A stretch of DNA of 53,252 nucleotides from CAZGXI01 sp964529715 (GTDB lineage: Bacteria > Chloroflexota > Anaerolineae > Aggregatilineales > Ch27): assembly GCA_964529715.1 (NCBI GenBank), contig CAZGXI010000037.1, positions 1 to 53,252 of the forward strand, in the 5' to 3' direction. Both the position numbers and the translations under genes were made by a program. Below are positions 1 to 7,281 of this stretch, in pieces (the first letter of the stretch is position 1; the number at the start of each line of letters is the position of its first letter). A model generated the notes under the pieces. It had not been told where the DNA came from, ran no database searches, and saw only the letters and a program-made list of their open reading frames with translations.

Positions 1-55
1 CACTGGGTCAGGCGTGCTCTGGGAAGCCGCCGCCTTTAGGCGGCGGAGTCGTCAC
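1..55 (+). mobile_element. Right end of an IS200/IS605 (TnpB-type) insertion sequence
   Basis: An 8-bp perfect stem (CCGCCGCC at 27-34, GGCGGCGG at 39-46) closes on a TTTA loop and is followed by GAGTCGTCAC. This is the form of right ends of IS200/IS605 elements carrying only tnpB. The rest of the element, including any tnpB, lies left of the window. In such elements the transcript of this end forms the omega/reRNA of TnpB, and the flanking host DNA from about position 55 supplies the guide. Here the flank is the antisense strand of a type I-D cas3' gene. The family assignment rests on the terminal structure only; the exact boundary is uncertain by a few bases. Confidence 0.6.
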
Positions 56-360
56 AATGATTTTTGTAGGCTGTAGAGCTGATCTCGAACCAGTTCGTTG
101 GTTGGATACATAAACAGGGAACGCCGGTCATTTAGCAGCAGAGTCGGTAAGCGCGCCGCCAGACTTTTGCCGTCGCCGGTCATGGCCGTATTGACAACGA
201 CCTGGGCATTGCCGTGCCTGAGCGCGGTAAACGTCTGCGCCTGGTGAACTGCCAACGCTTGGAAGTCGTGCGGCAGTTGATCCTGGCGAATGCCAGCAGC
301 CTGCATGTCCTCCTGGGCGGCGTACCGGGAGTCGGCGGCCATCAGGGTTATGCGATGCAT
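52..360 (-). pseudogene. cas3: Truncated type I-D CRISPR helicase Cas3' (N-terminal fragment)
   Basis: Only 102 codons remain. They hold the start of a superfamily 2 helicase: the motif TAMTGDGKSLAARLP (Walker A, roughly residues 59-73) and MYPTNELVRDQ (motif Ia, roughly 84-94). The wording NTAMTGDGKSLA is characteristic of type I-D Cas3' as I know it. The frame stops at 52-54, exactly where the IS200/IS605-like end begins, so the remaining several hundred residues are missing or displaced beyond the element. The start is supported by AAAGGA five bases before the ATG. In an intact system Cas3' unwinds target DNA for the Cascade complex. The neighbouring WYL regulator fits a CRISPR locus. The fragment should not be functional as a helicase. 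Confidence 0.6.
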
Positions 361-463
361 GGCATTCCTTTCTACAACTCTACAACGAGCTTTATTTCAT
401 CGTAGCACAGGCATGTCCCTACAAAGGTGGGGACATCGATTGGCTCTCGCAGTGGTGAGCAAG

Positions 464-1480
464 TTAGCTGTACTGGGCGTACATTTTGGAAACGATAGCG
501 CGCATGGACTCGACAGCCTGTGGCCCACCGACAACCCGGCAGTTCGGGCCATAGTGCAATAATGTTTGAAGCGCGGTGAACAGATTGTCTACCCGCGCAT
601 TGACTAGGGCGCTACCATCCGAATAAAGGGTAATTTCGCTGCCAGGAAAGTGTTCTGTTACCCCAAGACGCGCAATTTCCGGTGCAAGTTCGTAAGACAG
701 AACGTGTTTCGGTGTAGAAGGGCGGCGGGGAGTAAAAGTGGTCTGCAGGACACGAAGATTTTTGATGCGCCCCAAGCGGTATTCAACAACTTCGTTCCGA
801 CGCCACGCCCCATATGGCCCGATTACCTCCAGGCAATAGGCTCGCAAGTAATAGTGGGCCCGACTGGCATTGAAGAAATACTTTTCCGGCTCGACAATGT
901 TGCGACGCGGGATGCCATCAGCGTGCTGAGGCGAGATATAGTCGAATTCCAATCGGCGGTGGCTTATATAGGCCCTCTCCACAGCGCGCCAGACATCGAC
1001 AGGGATTTCGTCCTTGTCTCGTGGTTGTAGGTTCACGTTGATCAGCACCCGCGCCTGAGCTACTTCAAACGCCCGTTCTTCGGGAAGCAGAAGCAGCAGC
1101 GAGTCGATCAGGCTGTGGATTTCACGACTCATCGGCGCATTTTCGCCAAAAGTCGCCTGCAAAAAGGCTATCCCCTGAACCGCGTCCGGTGGTAGATCGA
1201 GCACGGGAAATCCAACAGATTGAAGGTGGTAGCGGCCGGTCGCGCGGTCAAAATGAATGTCGCAGCCCAGAATCGAACGGAGCCGCCGTCGATCCTCCTC
1301 GAGGCGTCGTCTTGCCGCGCTGTCTTCAAGTGCCTCCTCCTCACTCACTGCCTTCAACAGTTCAGCTAATGTTGCCGGGCTGCGCTCCAAGCAAGCCAAC
1401 AATTTCAGGCAGCGACGAAGTACATACCATTGACTATCCCGCTTTTTTGAGGACTCGTAGCCCCCTTCTGACTCTGGCAT
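464..1480 (-). CDS. WYL-domain transcriptional regulator, CRISPR-associated
   Basis: A 338-residue protein with an N-terminal winged-helix segment (about 15-85, ending in a basic RRRLEEDRRRLRSILG stretch) and a WYL domain (about 165-245, with HYYLRAYCLE near 209-218), followed by a C-terminal WYL-associated region. Such proteins bind DNA and are thought to sense ligands such as nucleic acids or nucleotides; several regulate CRISPR-Cas or other defence genes. The start is well supported by AAGGAG eight bases before the ATG. It lies 103 bases upstream of the cas3' remnant on the same strand, which suggests it controlled that locus. The partner genes are outside the window, so its present role is unknown. 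Confidence 0.75.
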   Translation of the reverse strand: MPESEGGYESSKKRDSQWYVLRRCLKLLACLERSPATLAELLKAVSEEEALEDSAARRRLEEDRRRLRSILGCDIHFDRATGRYHLQSVGFPVLDLPPDAVQGIAFLQATFGENAPMSREIHSLIDSLLLLLPEERAFEVAQARVLINVNLQPRDKDEIPVDVWRAVERAYISHRRLEFDYISPQHADGIPRRNIVEPEKYFFNASRAHYYLRAYCLEVIGPYGAWRRNEVVEYRLGRIKNLRVLQTTFTPRRPSTPKHVLSYELAPEIARLGVTEHFPGSEITLYSDGSALVNARVDNLFTALQTLLHYGPNCRVVGGPQAVESMRAIVSKMYAQYS

Positions 1481-1562
1481 ATGTCAGGCTCCTTGAATAA
1501 ACAAGCCGCTAAATACTTCCAATTCTAGTCAAAAATGGCTCAGGTAACATACATCGTTGCGT

Positions 1563-1785
1563 TTACGTTGGGCGTAGAACACTGTCTATGAGGGTGAACT
1601 TGTTAGCGCCGAGGTCGCTTCTGAAGCCCTCGCCGCTGTTGGTCAGGGGCACATCGCTCAGTGTCAGGCTGCCCGCCGGTGGGCCACGTGGAACAGCCAG
1701 AACTCCGGCGTGTTCGCGTCGCGCGTGATCGTGGCACAGTTACCGCCGTGTATCATGATGAGCGTCGTGATACCGGCAGGACATT
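1563..1785 (-). pseudogene. Decayed fragment of a secreted parallel beta-helix repeat protein
   Basis: Read on the minus strand, one frame gives a segment with NCATITRDANTPEFWLFHV and, after a frameshift near 1680, another gives GSLTLSDVPLTNSGEGF and runs to a TAA at 1563-1565. Together they match the typical sequence of large secreted beta-helix or polymorphic outer-membrane-like proteins, where a GNGATI-type turn is followed by FRLFHV and GGSLTLSDV. Only about 70 residues remain, in at least two frames, and there is no start or signal peptide. It is a gene relic. The call rests on recognition of the repeat pattern. Confidence 0.5.
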
Positions 1786-1852
1786 AGGATTATTAATTGC
1801 CTACTATTTCGAAGGGTAGCACACTTTAGCGAAAGGAGCAAGGCGCAGCCAA

Positions 1853-1929
1853 CCGTCAGCATTCAGCACGCAGCCGTCAGCAATTCACTCCCACAGACTG
1901 CTGAAAGCTGACGGCTGACGGCTGAAAGC
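1853..1929. repeat. Imperfect inverted/tandem repeat built on CAGCCGTCAGC / GCTGACGGCTG
   Basis: The left part (1853-1881) repeats CCGTCAGC and CAGC units. The right part (1899-1929) is its approximate reverse complement, with GCTGAAAGCTGACGGCTGAC and further copies. Tandem 'gctga' repeats of this kind are common between genes in some environmental bacteria. No function is known to me. Confidence 0.5.
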
Positions 1930-2133
1930 TAAAGGCCCCAGTTCCCTGCGCCGATTCGTGTAGACGCGGGTCGGGGCGGCAGATGTGCAACCCGGCAGCT
2001 ATCGTCAGCGCGACGGATTGCCAGACATATACAAATACACCCACATGCTTCTGCAGTAGACCAGGGGCTGGGCCAGAAAACGTTCTAGCCTGCCTGCATT
2101 TTGCCTGTACCCACCGTTTATCTGGGCAGACAA

Positions 2134-3036
2134 TCACCCCTTGACCGCGCCGAGCGTCAACCCGCGCACGACGTAACGCTGTACGAAGAGGGACAGAATC
2201 ACCGGCAGCGTGACGGCGATCAGCATCCGGGTCGAGACGAACCCGAAGTGAATCCCGCGCACCGTCCCCGTACTGGCAATCAAGAAAGTATAGGGGCGGG
2301 CGTTAAGCGCAGTCAATTTGCTGGCAAAGAGATACTCGTTCCAGGCGAAAGCAAAGCAGATCACCGCCGACGCCGCGACCGCCGGGCCGGAAATCGGCAG
2401 GGCAACTTTCCAGAACACCTGGAACTCTGAGGCGCCATCGACCAGGGCCGCATCTTCCAACTCGCTGGGAAAATCGGCAAAGAAGTCGCGCATAATCAAC
2501 ACCGCGAAGGGCAGCACAAAGGTGGTGTTGATGATGATCATCCCTCCCAGGGTGTCGAGCAGGCTCAACTGCCTGAGCAGCAGAAGAAAGGGAATAATCG
2601 TGGCGACAGGCGGCAAAAAACGCTGCGATAGGAACCAGGATACCAGGTTACGATTGCCGATCCTGAAACGGAATCGCGCCAACCCATAGCCGGTGATGGT
2701 GCCGAGCACCGTTGCGGCAGCCATGGCCCCCAACGCGATAACCGCGCTGTTCTTGAGCGCATCAAGCGCCTCACGTGCACCTGTGCCCAGCTCTGCATTC
2801 CAGTTTTCCATGGTCGGTTCAAACTGGACAAAGGGAATAAAGGTGGGTTCAAGCGCCTGTCGTTGATTCTTGAACGATGTGATCAGCGCCCAGATGAAGG
2901 GATAAAGGATCACAGCCGTGACCAGGATGATCAACGCCCAGAGCAAAACGGTGGATACGATCTTGCGTAGGTCGTACGGCGGACGGGCAGCGTCGATCCG
3001 GGCATTGGATAGTTGACGAGTCGTTACAGTGCTCAT
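2134..3036 (-). CDS. CUT1 sugar ABC transporter permease, MalG-like
   Basis: A 300-residue inner-membrane permease with six predicted membrane helices and the cytoplasmic EAA loop DAALVDGASEFQVFWKVALP (about 190-209), which contacts the ABC ATPase. It ends in VVRGLTLGAVKG, typical of MalG/UgpE-type subunits. AGGAG lies six bases before the ATG. It is the last gene of a three-gene operon, 20 bases after the MalF-like gene. The substrate is presumably a sugar or oligosaccharide; nothing here specifies which. No ATPase gene is adjacent, so a shared MsmX/UgpC-type ATPase elsewhere is inferred. Confidence 0.9.
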   Translation of the reverse strand: MSTVTTRQLSNARIDAARPPYDLRKIVSTVLLWALIILVTAVILYPFIWALITSFKNQRQALEPTFIPFVQFEPTMENWNAELGTGAREALDALKNSAVIALGAMAAATVLGTITGYGLARFRFRIGNRNLVSWFLSQRFLPPVATIIPFLLLLRQLSLLDTLGGMIIINTTFVLPFAVLIMRDFFADFPSELEDAALVDGASEFQVFWKVALPISGPAVAASAVICFAFAWNEYLFASKLTALNARPYTFLIASTGTVRGIHFGFVSTRMLIAVTLPVILSLFVQRYVVRGLTLGAVKG

Positions 3037-3056
3037 CGAGGACTCCTGTGTGCCGT

Positions 3057-3920
3057 TTACGCGAAGCGTTCCCGCACGCGCCAGAAGTAGATGGATGTGA
3101 CAATCATGGCGACGATCACCAGCAGCCAGGCAAGCGCCGAGGCATAGCCGAGGTCGAAGCTACGGCCCAGGCCTTTGATGTAGGTGTAGTAGGAATAGGT
3201 CTGTGTCGCCGTGCCAGGCCCGCCGTCGGTCATCGCCAGGGGAATGTCCAGAATCTTGAAGGTCTCGACCAGGCGCAGCATGGCAACCGTGCCGAGCGCC
3301 GGGGCGATCAGAGGAAAGGTGATGTTGCGGAACAGCATCCAGCCGGAAGAGGTATCCAGCCGCGCCGCCTCATATAGTTCTTCTGAGATCGACTGCATGG
3401 CCGCCAACACCACGATGAACACAAACGGCGTCCACTGCCAGACATCGGTGATCAGGATAGCAACCCGCGCCCAGAACGGATTAGTAAACCAGGGCACGGC
3501 CTGCAACCCAATCCCTTGCAGCAGGTAATTAATCGGGCCGCTGACCTCATTAAAGAGCACCTTGCCCAAAAAGCCCAAGGCAATCGGCGCGGCAAACAGC
3601 GGGACGGTCATAATGGTGCGGAAGTATCGCAAACCGGGCAGTTCGTGATTGAACAGCCACGCAATGAACGTGCCGAACAGGAGCGTGAGAACAACACTGC
3701 CGACCGAGAGGAAAACAGAAGTCAGCACCGTTTCCTGCACGCGCAGATCGGCGGGAATCTCGATGAAGTTCTGCAGGCCGATGAACTCGCCCCCGCGCCC
3801 CAGGCGCTGATTCGTCGTGCTCAGGCCAAGAGAGTAGAGCAGTGGAAACAGCGTAAAGCACAGAACCCACAAGACTCCAGGCAACAAGAAAAGCAGGCCG
3901 GCACGGTTTCTCGTTTTCAT
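3057..3920 (-). CDS. CUT1 sugar ABC transporter permease, MalF/UgpA-like
   Basis: A 287-residue permease with an N-terminal helix (LLFLLPGVLWVLCFTLFPL, about 9-27) and five further helices. The EAA loop is EAARLDTSSGWMLFRNITFP (about 185-204). It pairs with the MalG-like subunit to form the membrane channel. AAGGA sits eight bases before the ATG. It is preceded by an 80-base spacer with a strong stem-loop separating it from the binding-protein gene, which probably lowers permease expression relative to the binding protein. Confidence 0.9.
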   Translation of the reverse strand: MKTRNRAGLLFLLPGVLWVLCFTLFPLLYSLGLSTTNQRLGRGGEFIGLQNFIEIPADLRVQETVLTSVFLSVGSVVLTLLFGTFIAWLFNHELPGLRYFRTIMTVPLFAAPIALGFLGKVLFNEVSGPINYLLQGIGLQAVPWFTNPFWARVAILITDVWQWTPFVFIVVLAAMQSISEELYEAARLDTSSGWMLFRNITFPLIAPALGTVAMLRLVETFKILDIPLAMTDGGPGTATQTYSYYTYIKGLGRSFDLGYASALAWLLVIVAMIVTSIYFWRVRERFA

Positions 3921-3950
3921 AAGCAGGTTCCTTAATGCAGGCGGGCGAAT

Positions 3951-3980
3951 AGGGGGAGAGAAGCGCGCCTCTCTCCCCCT
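3951..3980 (-). promoter_or_regulatory. Intercistronic stem-loop after the binding-protein gene
   Basis: A perfect 11-bp stem (AGGGGGAGAGA / TCTCTCCCCCT) with an 8-base loop lies between the binding-protein stop and the permease start. It has no U-tract, so it is more likely an mRNA-stabilising or partial attenuation element than a full terminator. Comparable hairpins follow the other two binding-protein genes in this window. Confidence 0.65.
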
Positions 3981-4000
3981 GGCATCAGCGACTGACCAGG

Positions 4001-5668
4001 TTACTGGCCCGTGTAGCCGATAGACGCGCGGTACAGTTCAAGCTGCGTTTCGAGGCCGAGATCAGCATTGACCGCGGCCCATTCCTGGGCGATCAGGTCC
4101 AGCCCTTCCTGGGCGGTGGCCTGGCCGGTCATCACCTGATTCAGGCGCACATCCATTGTATCCCAGAATTCAACGGTGCCGGGGATCCGCAGGTACGTCT
4201 GGTACGTGGGGAAGCTAAACAGGTTCTCGCCGTAGGCGGTGATGTAGGCTTCCGCATCGGCGGCATTATAGCCCGTGTCTACGTAATCCTGAACACTGGC
4301 CGAACCGCGCGGCGGGAACAACTGTGTGACCGAGTTGGGATCGACACCGGTCCAGCCGTAAGCCACGTTCCAGAAGTTGATGGCCGGATTGGCGTGGAAG
4401 GCCATGAGGTAGTAGGCCAGTTCCGGCGTATCGGTGAAGGCCGACATCACCGGATGCCACGAACCGCCGGTGGTGTTGCCGACGCAGTTGGGGTTTTCCT
4501 CATCGACGATCATCTCGCCCAGTTCGCGGTCATACCAGGTGGTCGAGCACGGGATGCGCGACGCGCCCAGCAGCCCGGTGATGGTCGAACGGCTGGGGTC
4601 TTCGGCCAGGGAACCGACATCACCCCACGAGAAGGTGGCAATCGCGTTGCCGTTGAGGAAGTTGTCCCACGCCTCGGCCAGCTCCCAACCGAACTGTGCC
4701 TCTGCACCGGTCGCGGCCAGCTCTTGCAAGAACTCCAACGCGGCAACGTGGCCCGGTTGGTTGATCAGGGGTTCCATCGTTTCAGGATCGAACCAGTAGA
4801 TGTTATCATACCGGGTCACGACGGTCGGGTCGTCGCCCTCAGCCGGCGTAATGGCAAAGGGCGCCGAGAGGGTCATGAAGTGGAACATGCCCTGCCCGCC
4901 TGCTGCCAGGTGCAGGCTGATTCCGTCGTCCGGGTCGCCGTCGCCATTCCAGTCTTTGCCATTAAAGAACTGGCAGATCGCCAGCAGGTCCTGCCAGGTC
5001 TCGATGGGGTAGGGCATCGGCGAACCGACCTCAGCCTCATAGGCCGCCTGCCATTCCGGGTCTTCCAGGATGTCGCGGCGATAGTACAGGAGTTGTGCGT
5101 CGCCGTCGAACAGCGCGCCGTACCAATGCCCCTCCCACTTCAGAAGTGTTTGCAGCGGCGCGGCCACCATATCAGGTTCCCACATCGGGTAGCCTTCGTC
5201 GTCCATGAACTCGTCAATGGGGCGGAGCCAGCCGTTGGGGATGTAGTCGCCGTAGTACCACGAGCCGACGTTGATCACGTCGTAGGTGTACTGGCCGGTC
5301 AGGAAGTCGGTCGCGGTTGTCGAGTAAAGATCGCTGGAGGGGATTTCCACGATCTCCAGCGTCGCGCCGGTCACGGCCTCGAAAGCCGTGCGCCAGAAGT
5401 AGTATGGGCCGGAGATACCGCCGCGCACGCCAGCCTGCTGCACAGCGAGGGTCAATGTCTGGCCGCTGAACCGATCACGCGCATCGGGCAAATTGGCCGC
5501 CATCAGCGCGTCGTAGGCCGACTGCGCTTCCTGCTCGTTAGCCGCGCCGGGGAACAGGTCGGCGGGCGTCATGCCCTCAAACGGGCCGCCCTGGGCCAGC
5601 GCCGACGGCACGACAGGCAGTACGAGAGACAACACCAAAATCAGCGCAAGCACGTGTTTTCTCTGCAT
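4001..5668 (-). CDS. Sugar ABC transporter substrate-binding protein (family 1), large
   Basis: A 555-residue secreted protein with a signal peptide (MQRKHVLALILVLSLVLPVV, then SALA-Q). It is longer than the usual 400-450 residues of family 1 binding proteins. The body shows family hallmarks such as YDVINVGSWYYGDYIPNGWL and an aromatic-rich C-terminal lobe. A DWNGDGDPDDG stretch resembles an EF-hand-type calcium loop. There is no lipobox cysteine. I chose the ATG at 5666-5668, preceded by AGAGGT, over one 39 bases upstream, because the signal peptide begins there. It delivers an unknown carbohydrate to the two downstream permeases and is first in the operon, divergent from the receiver-protein gene. 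Confidence 0.87.
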   Translation of the reverse strand: MQRKHVLALILVLSLVLPVVPSALAQGGPFEGMTPADLFPGAANEQEAQSAYDALMAANLPDARDRFSGQTLTLAVQQAGVRGGISGPYYFWRTAFEAVTGATLEIVEIPSSDLYSTTATDFLTGQYTYDVINVGSWYYGDYIPNGWLRPIDEFMDDEGYPMWEPDMVAAPLQTLLKWEGHWYGALFDGDAQLLYYRRDILEDPEWQAAYEAEVGSPMPYPIETWQDLLAICQFFNGKDWNGDGDPDDGISLHLAAGGQGMFHFMTLSAPFAITPAEGDDPTVVTRYDNIYWFDPETMEPLINQPGHVAALEFLQELAATGAEAQFGWELAEAWDNFLNGNAIATFSWGDVGSLAEDPSRSTITGLLGASRIPCSTTWYDRELGEMIVDEENPNCVGNTTGGSWHPVMSAFTDTPELAYYLMAFHANPAINFWNVAYGWTGVDPNSVTQLFPPRGSASVQDYVDTGYNAADAEAYITAYGENLFSFPTYQTYLRIPGTVEFWDTMDVRLNQVMTGQATAQEGLDLIAQEWAAVNADLGLETQLELYRASIGYTGQ

Positions 5669-5969
5669 GGGAATACCTCTTTTGTCTTGGACAGGCAGCG
5701 TGAACAAACAAGGTGAAGCCTAGCACACAGGTTGAGTCTGTCTACACCTCCCTTCTCTGGTGACCGAGACAGACGGCAAGAGGGGATGCACATCTGCATC
5801 GGCACAATACACCGATCCGTATAGAAGTAGTATACAATCAGCCTGCTGCCGGGTTGTGCCGCCAAAGTGCCACAATGCTGCCACCGCAGAACAACCTGAT
5901 TAGGACATCCGATCCGGTTATACAATGGGGTCAAACCGCATGTCTGGGTTTGGTGAAGCGAGGTTGGAG
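5669..5969. promoter_or_regulatory. Divergent intergenic region with candidate operator (5785-5800)
   Basis: This spacer must hold the promoters of the minus-strand transporter operon and the plus-strand receiver gene. A near-perfect palindrome, GATGCA-CATC-TGCATC (5785-5800), could be an operator. A second inverted pair, GTATA-n7-TATAC (5819-5835), contains TATACT on the minus strand as a possible -10. TACAAT at 5921-5926 is a possible -10 for the plus strand. No good -35 was found for either direction, so promoter assignments are tentative. Confidence 0.35.
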
Positions 5970-7202
5970 ATGACCGACGAAGAACACCCCCTCCAAAGGA
6001 CGACCGACTTGCCAGAGGATTTTGTCGAACAAGTCAAGCAGGTCTTGAGCCATCTCTATGACTTTTCTTACCTTCAGCAACACCCCCTGGCCCAACGGCT
6101 GTCGGCGGCGCAGGCAGGCAACGGCGGCACATCTGGTCAACGGCTGCGCCGGGAGATCATCGCCGCCATCGAGGCGCTAAACCCCGGTAGCGATGTGGCC
6201 TTCCACTCGCCGCACGCCCGCTATTACAACCTGCTCAACCTGCGCTACCTGGAATCCATGTCGATCCCGGAAGCCGCGCAAGAACTGGCAATCTCGATGC
6301 GCCAGACGCATCGTGATCTGCGACGCGCCGAAGAGAACATCGCCGCCATCCTATGGGATCGCTGCCAGGCGGGCAGATCGCCATCTGCGAATGACGAAGA
6401 CATCCCAGAGCCGCAAGCCAGTTCGCTGCAATCGGAAATGTCCCTCCTTAAGCCCTCGCCTTACCCGACCGACATAGGCGCGCTGATTCACTATGCCCGC
6501 AAGGCCACCGAGCAACTGGCGGCCTTGTACGGCGTCACCTTACATGTGGAGATGCCCGTAGAGCCGGTCACCATTTCAACCGATCCCGGCATGGCGCAGC
6601 AGGTGTTGATCAACATTATGAGCAAAGCCATCCAACATGCCCACCAGGGACCACTCTACGCGACATTAAAGCGAGACGAACAGGGACTCTACTTCGCGCT
6701 CCGGTATGTCGCCGGCCCGCACACGGGGAATATGATCGCCAGCAGTACCATCAACACCGCCCTCACCGACCGTTTGGGATGGACTATCCAGCAAGAAAAC
6801 CTGCCCGGCGGGATGCAGTGTGTCTTGCTGCGGCTGAACACAGACGACCGCATTCTGTTGCTGGTGGACGACAATGAGGCGCTGACGAAGCTGCTGGACC
6901 GTTTCCTGGCCGGGTCGGGTTTTCAGGTGGTGGGCGTGCAGAGCGGCCAGGAAGGCCTCCGTTTGGCGCAGGAATTGAGGCCGGATCTGATCATTTTGGA
7001 TGTCATGATCCCGGAGATGAACGGCTGGGAATTGCTCCAGCGGCTGCGCACCCATCCGGCAACGGCGCAGACGCCCATTGTGGTCTGTTCCGTGTTCAAT
7101 GACCCGGAGCTGGCTTACTCACTAGGAGCGGCTCACTTTCTGGCAAAGCCCGTGCAGCAGGCAGACTTGCTTGCCGCGCTGCGCGAATTGGGCATGATCT
7201 GA
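5970..7202 (+). CDS. Response-regulator protein with sigma-like HTH, kinase-like ATPase fold and C-terminal receiver
   Basis: About 410 residues. The N-terminal part (about 75-125) has a sigma-70 region-4-like helix-turn-helix (YLESMSIPEAAQELAISMRQ). The middle (about 170-295) resembles a GHKL ATPase: QQVLINIMSKAIQHA echoes the N box, but clear G boxes are missing. The C-terminal receiver (about 297-410) has LLLVDDNEAL, the phosphoacceptor ILDVMIPEMNGW, a serine in VVCSVFN and the lysine in LAKPV. GAGG lies six bases before this ATG; an ATG at 5925 has no such site. It probably works with the hybrid kinase 79 bases downstream and may control the divergent transporter operon. The GHKL assignment is a weak reading. 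Confidence 0.7.
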   Translation: MTDEEHPLQRTTDLPEDFVEQVKQVLSHLYDFSYLQQHPLAQRLSAAQAGNGGTSGQRLRREIIAAIEALNPGSDVAFHSPHARYYNLLNLRYLESMSIPEAAQELAISMRQTHRDLRRAEENIAAILWDRCQAGRSPSANDEDIPEPQASSLQSEMSLLKPSPYPTDIGALIHYARKATEQLAALYGVTLHVEMPVEPVTISTDPGMAQQVLINIMSKAIQHAHQGPLYATLKRDEQGLYFALRYVAGPHTGNMIASSTINTALTDRLGWTIQQENLPGGMQCVLLRLNTDDRILLLVDDNEALTKLLDRFLAGSGFQVVGVQSGQEGLRLAQELRPDLIILDVMIPEMNGWELLQRLRTHPATAQTPIVVCSVFNDPELAYSLGAAHFLAKPVQQADLLAALRELGMI

Positions 7203-7281
7203 AGTCGAAGAACATTCCCAAACACAGCAGGTGAGTTTGCCACGCCACACGCCGGGCTGCCACCGACAGAAAGGGACAGCC

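Larger units (their letters stand above)
1481..2133. other. Intergenic region, 653 bases
   Basis: No intact gene is convincing here. The stretch holds a frameshifted beta-helix protein fragment (about 1563-1785) and an inverted/tandem repeat (1853-1929). It separates the CRISPR remnant from the first sugar-transport operon, which converges towards it. The low coding potential and debris suggest a site of past rearrangement. Confidence 0.6.

Noticed and set aside
1..2133. CRISPR array
   Set aside because: No set of regularly spaced direct repeats was seen, although a truncated cas gene is present. Any array would be outside the window.
1877..2137. An 86-codon minus-strand frame
   Set aside because: It runs through the GCTGA repeat, has no ribosome site and no similarity I recognise; treated as non-coding.
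4394..5716. A 440-codon open frame on the plus strand
   Set aside because: It is antisense to the binding-protein gene, with a composition dominated by Arg, Gly and Val typical of high-GC shadow frames, and shows no recognisable domain.
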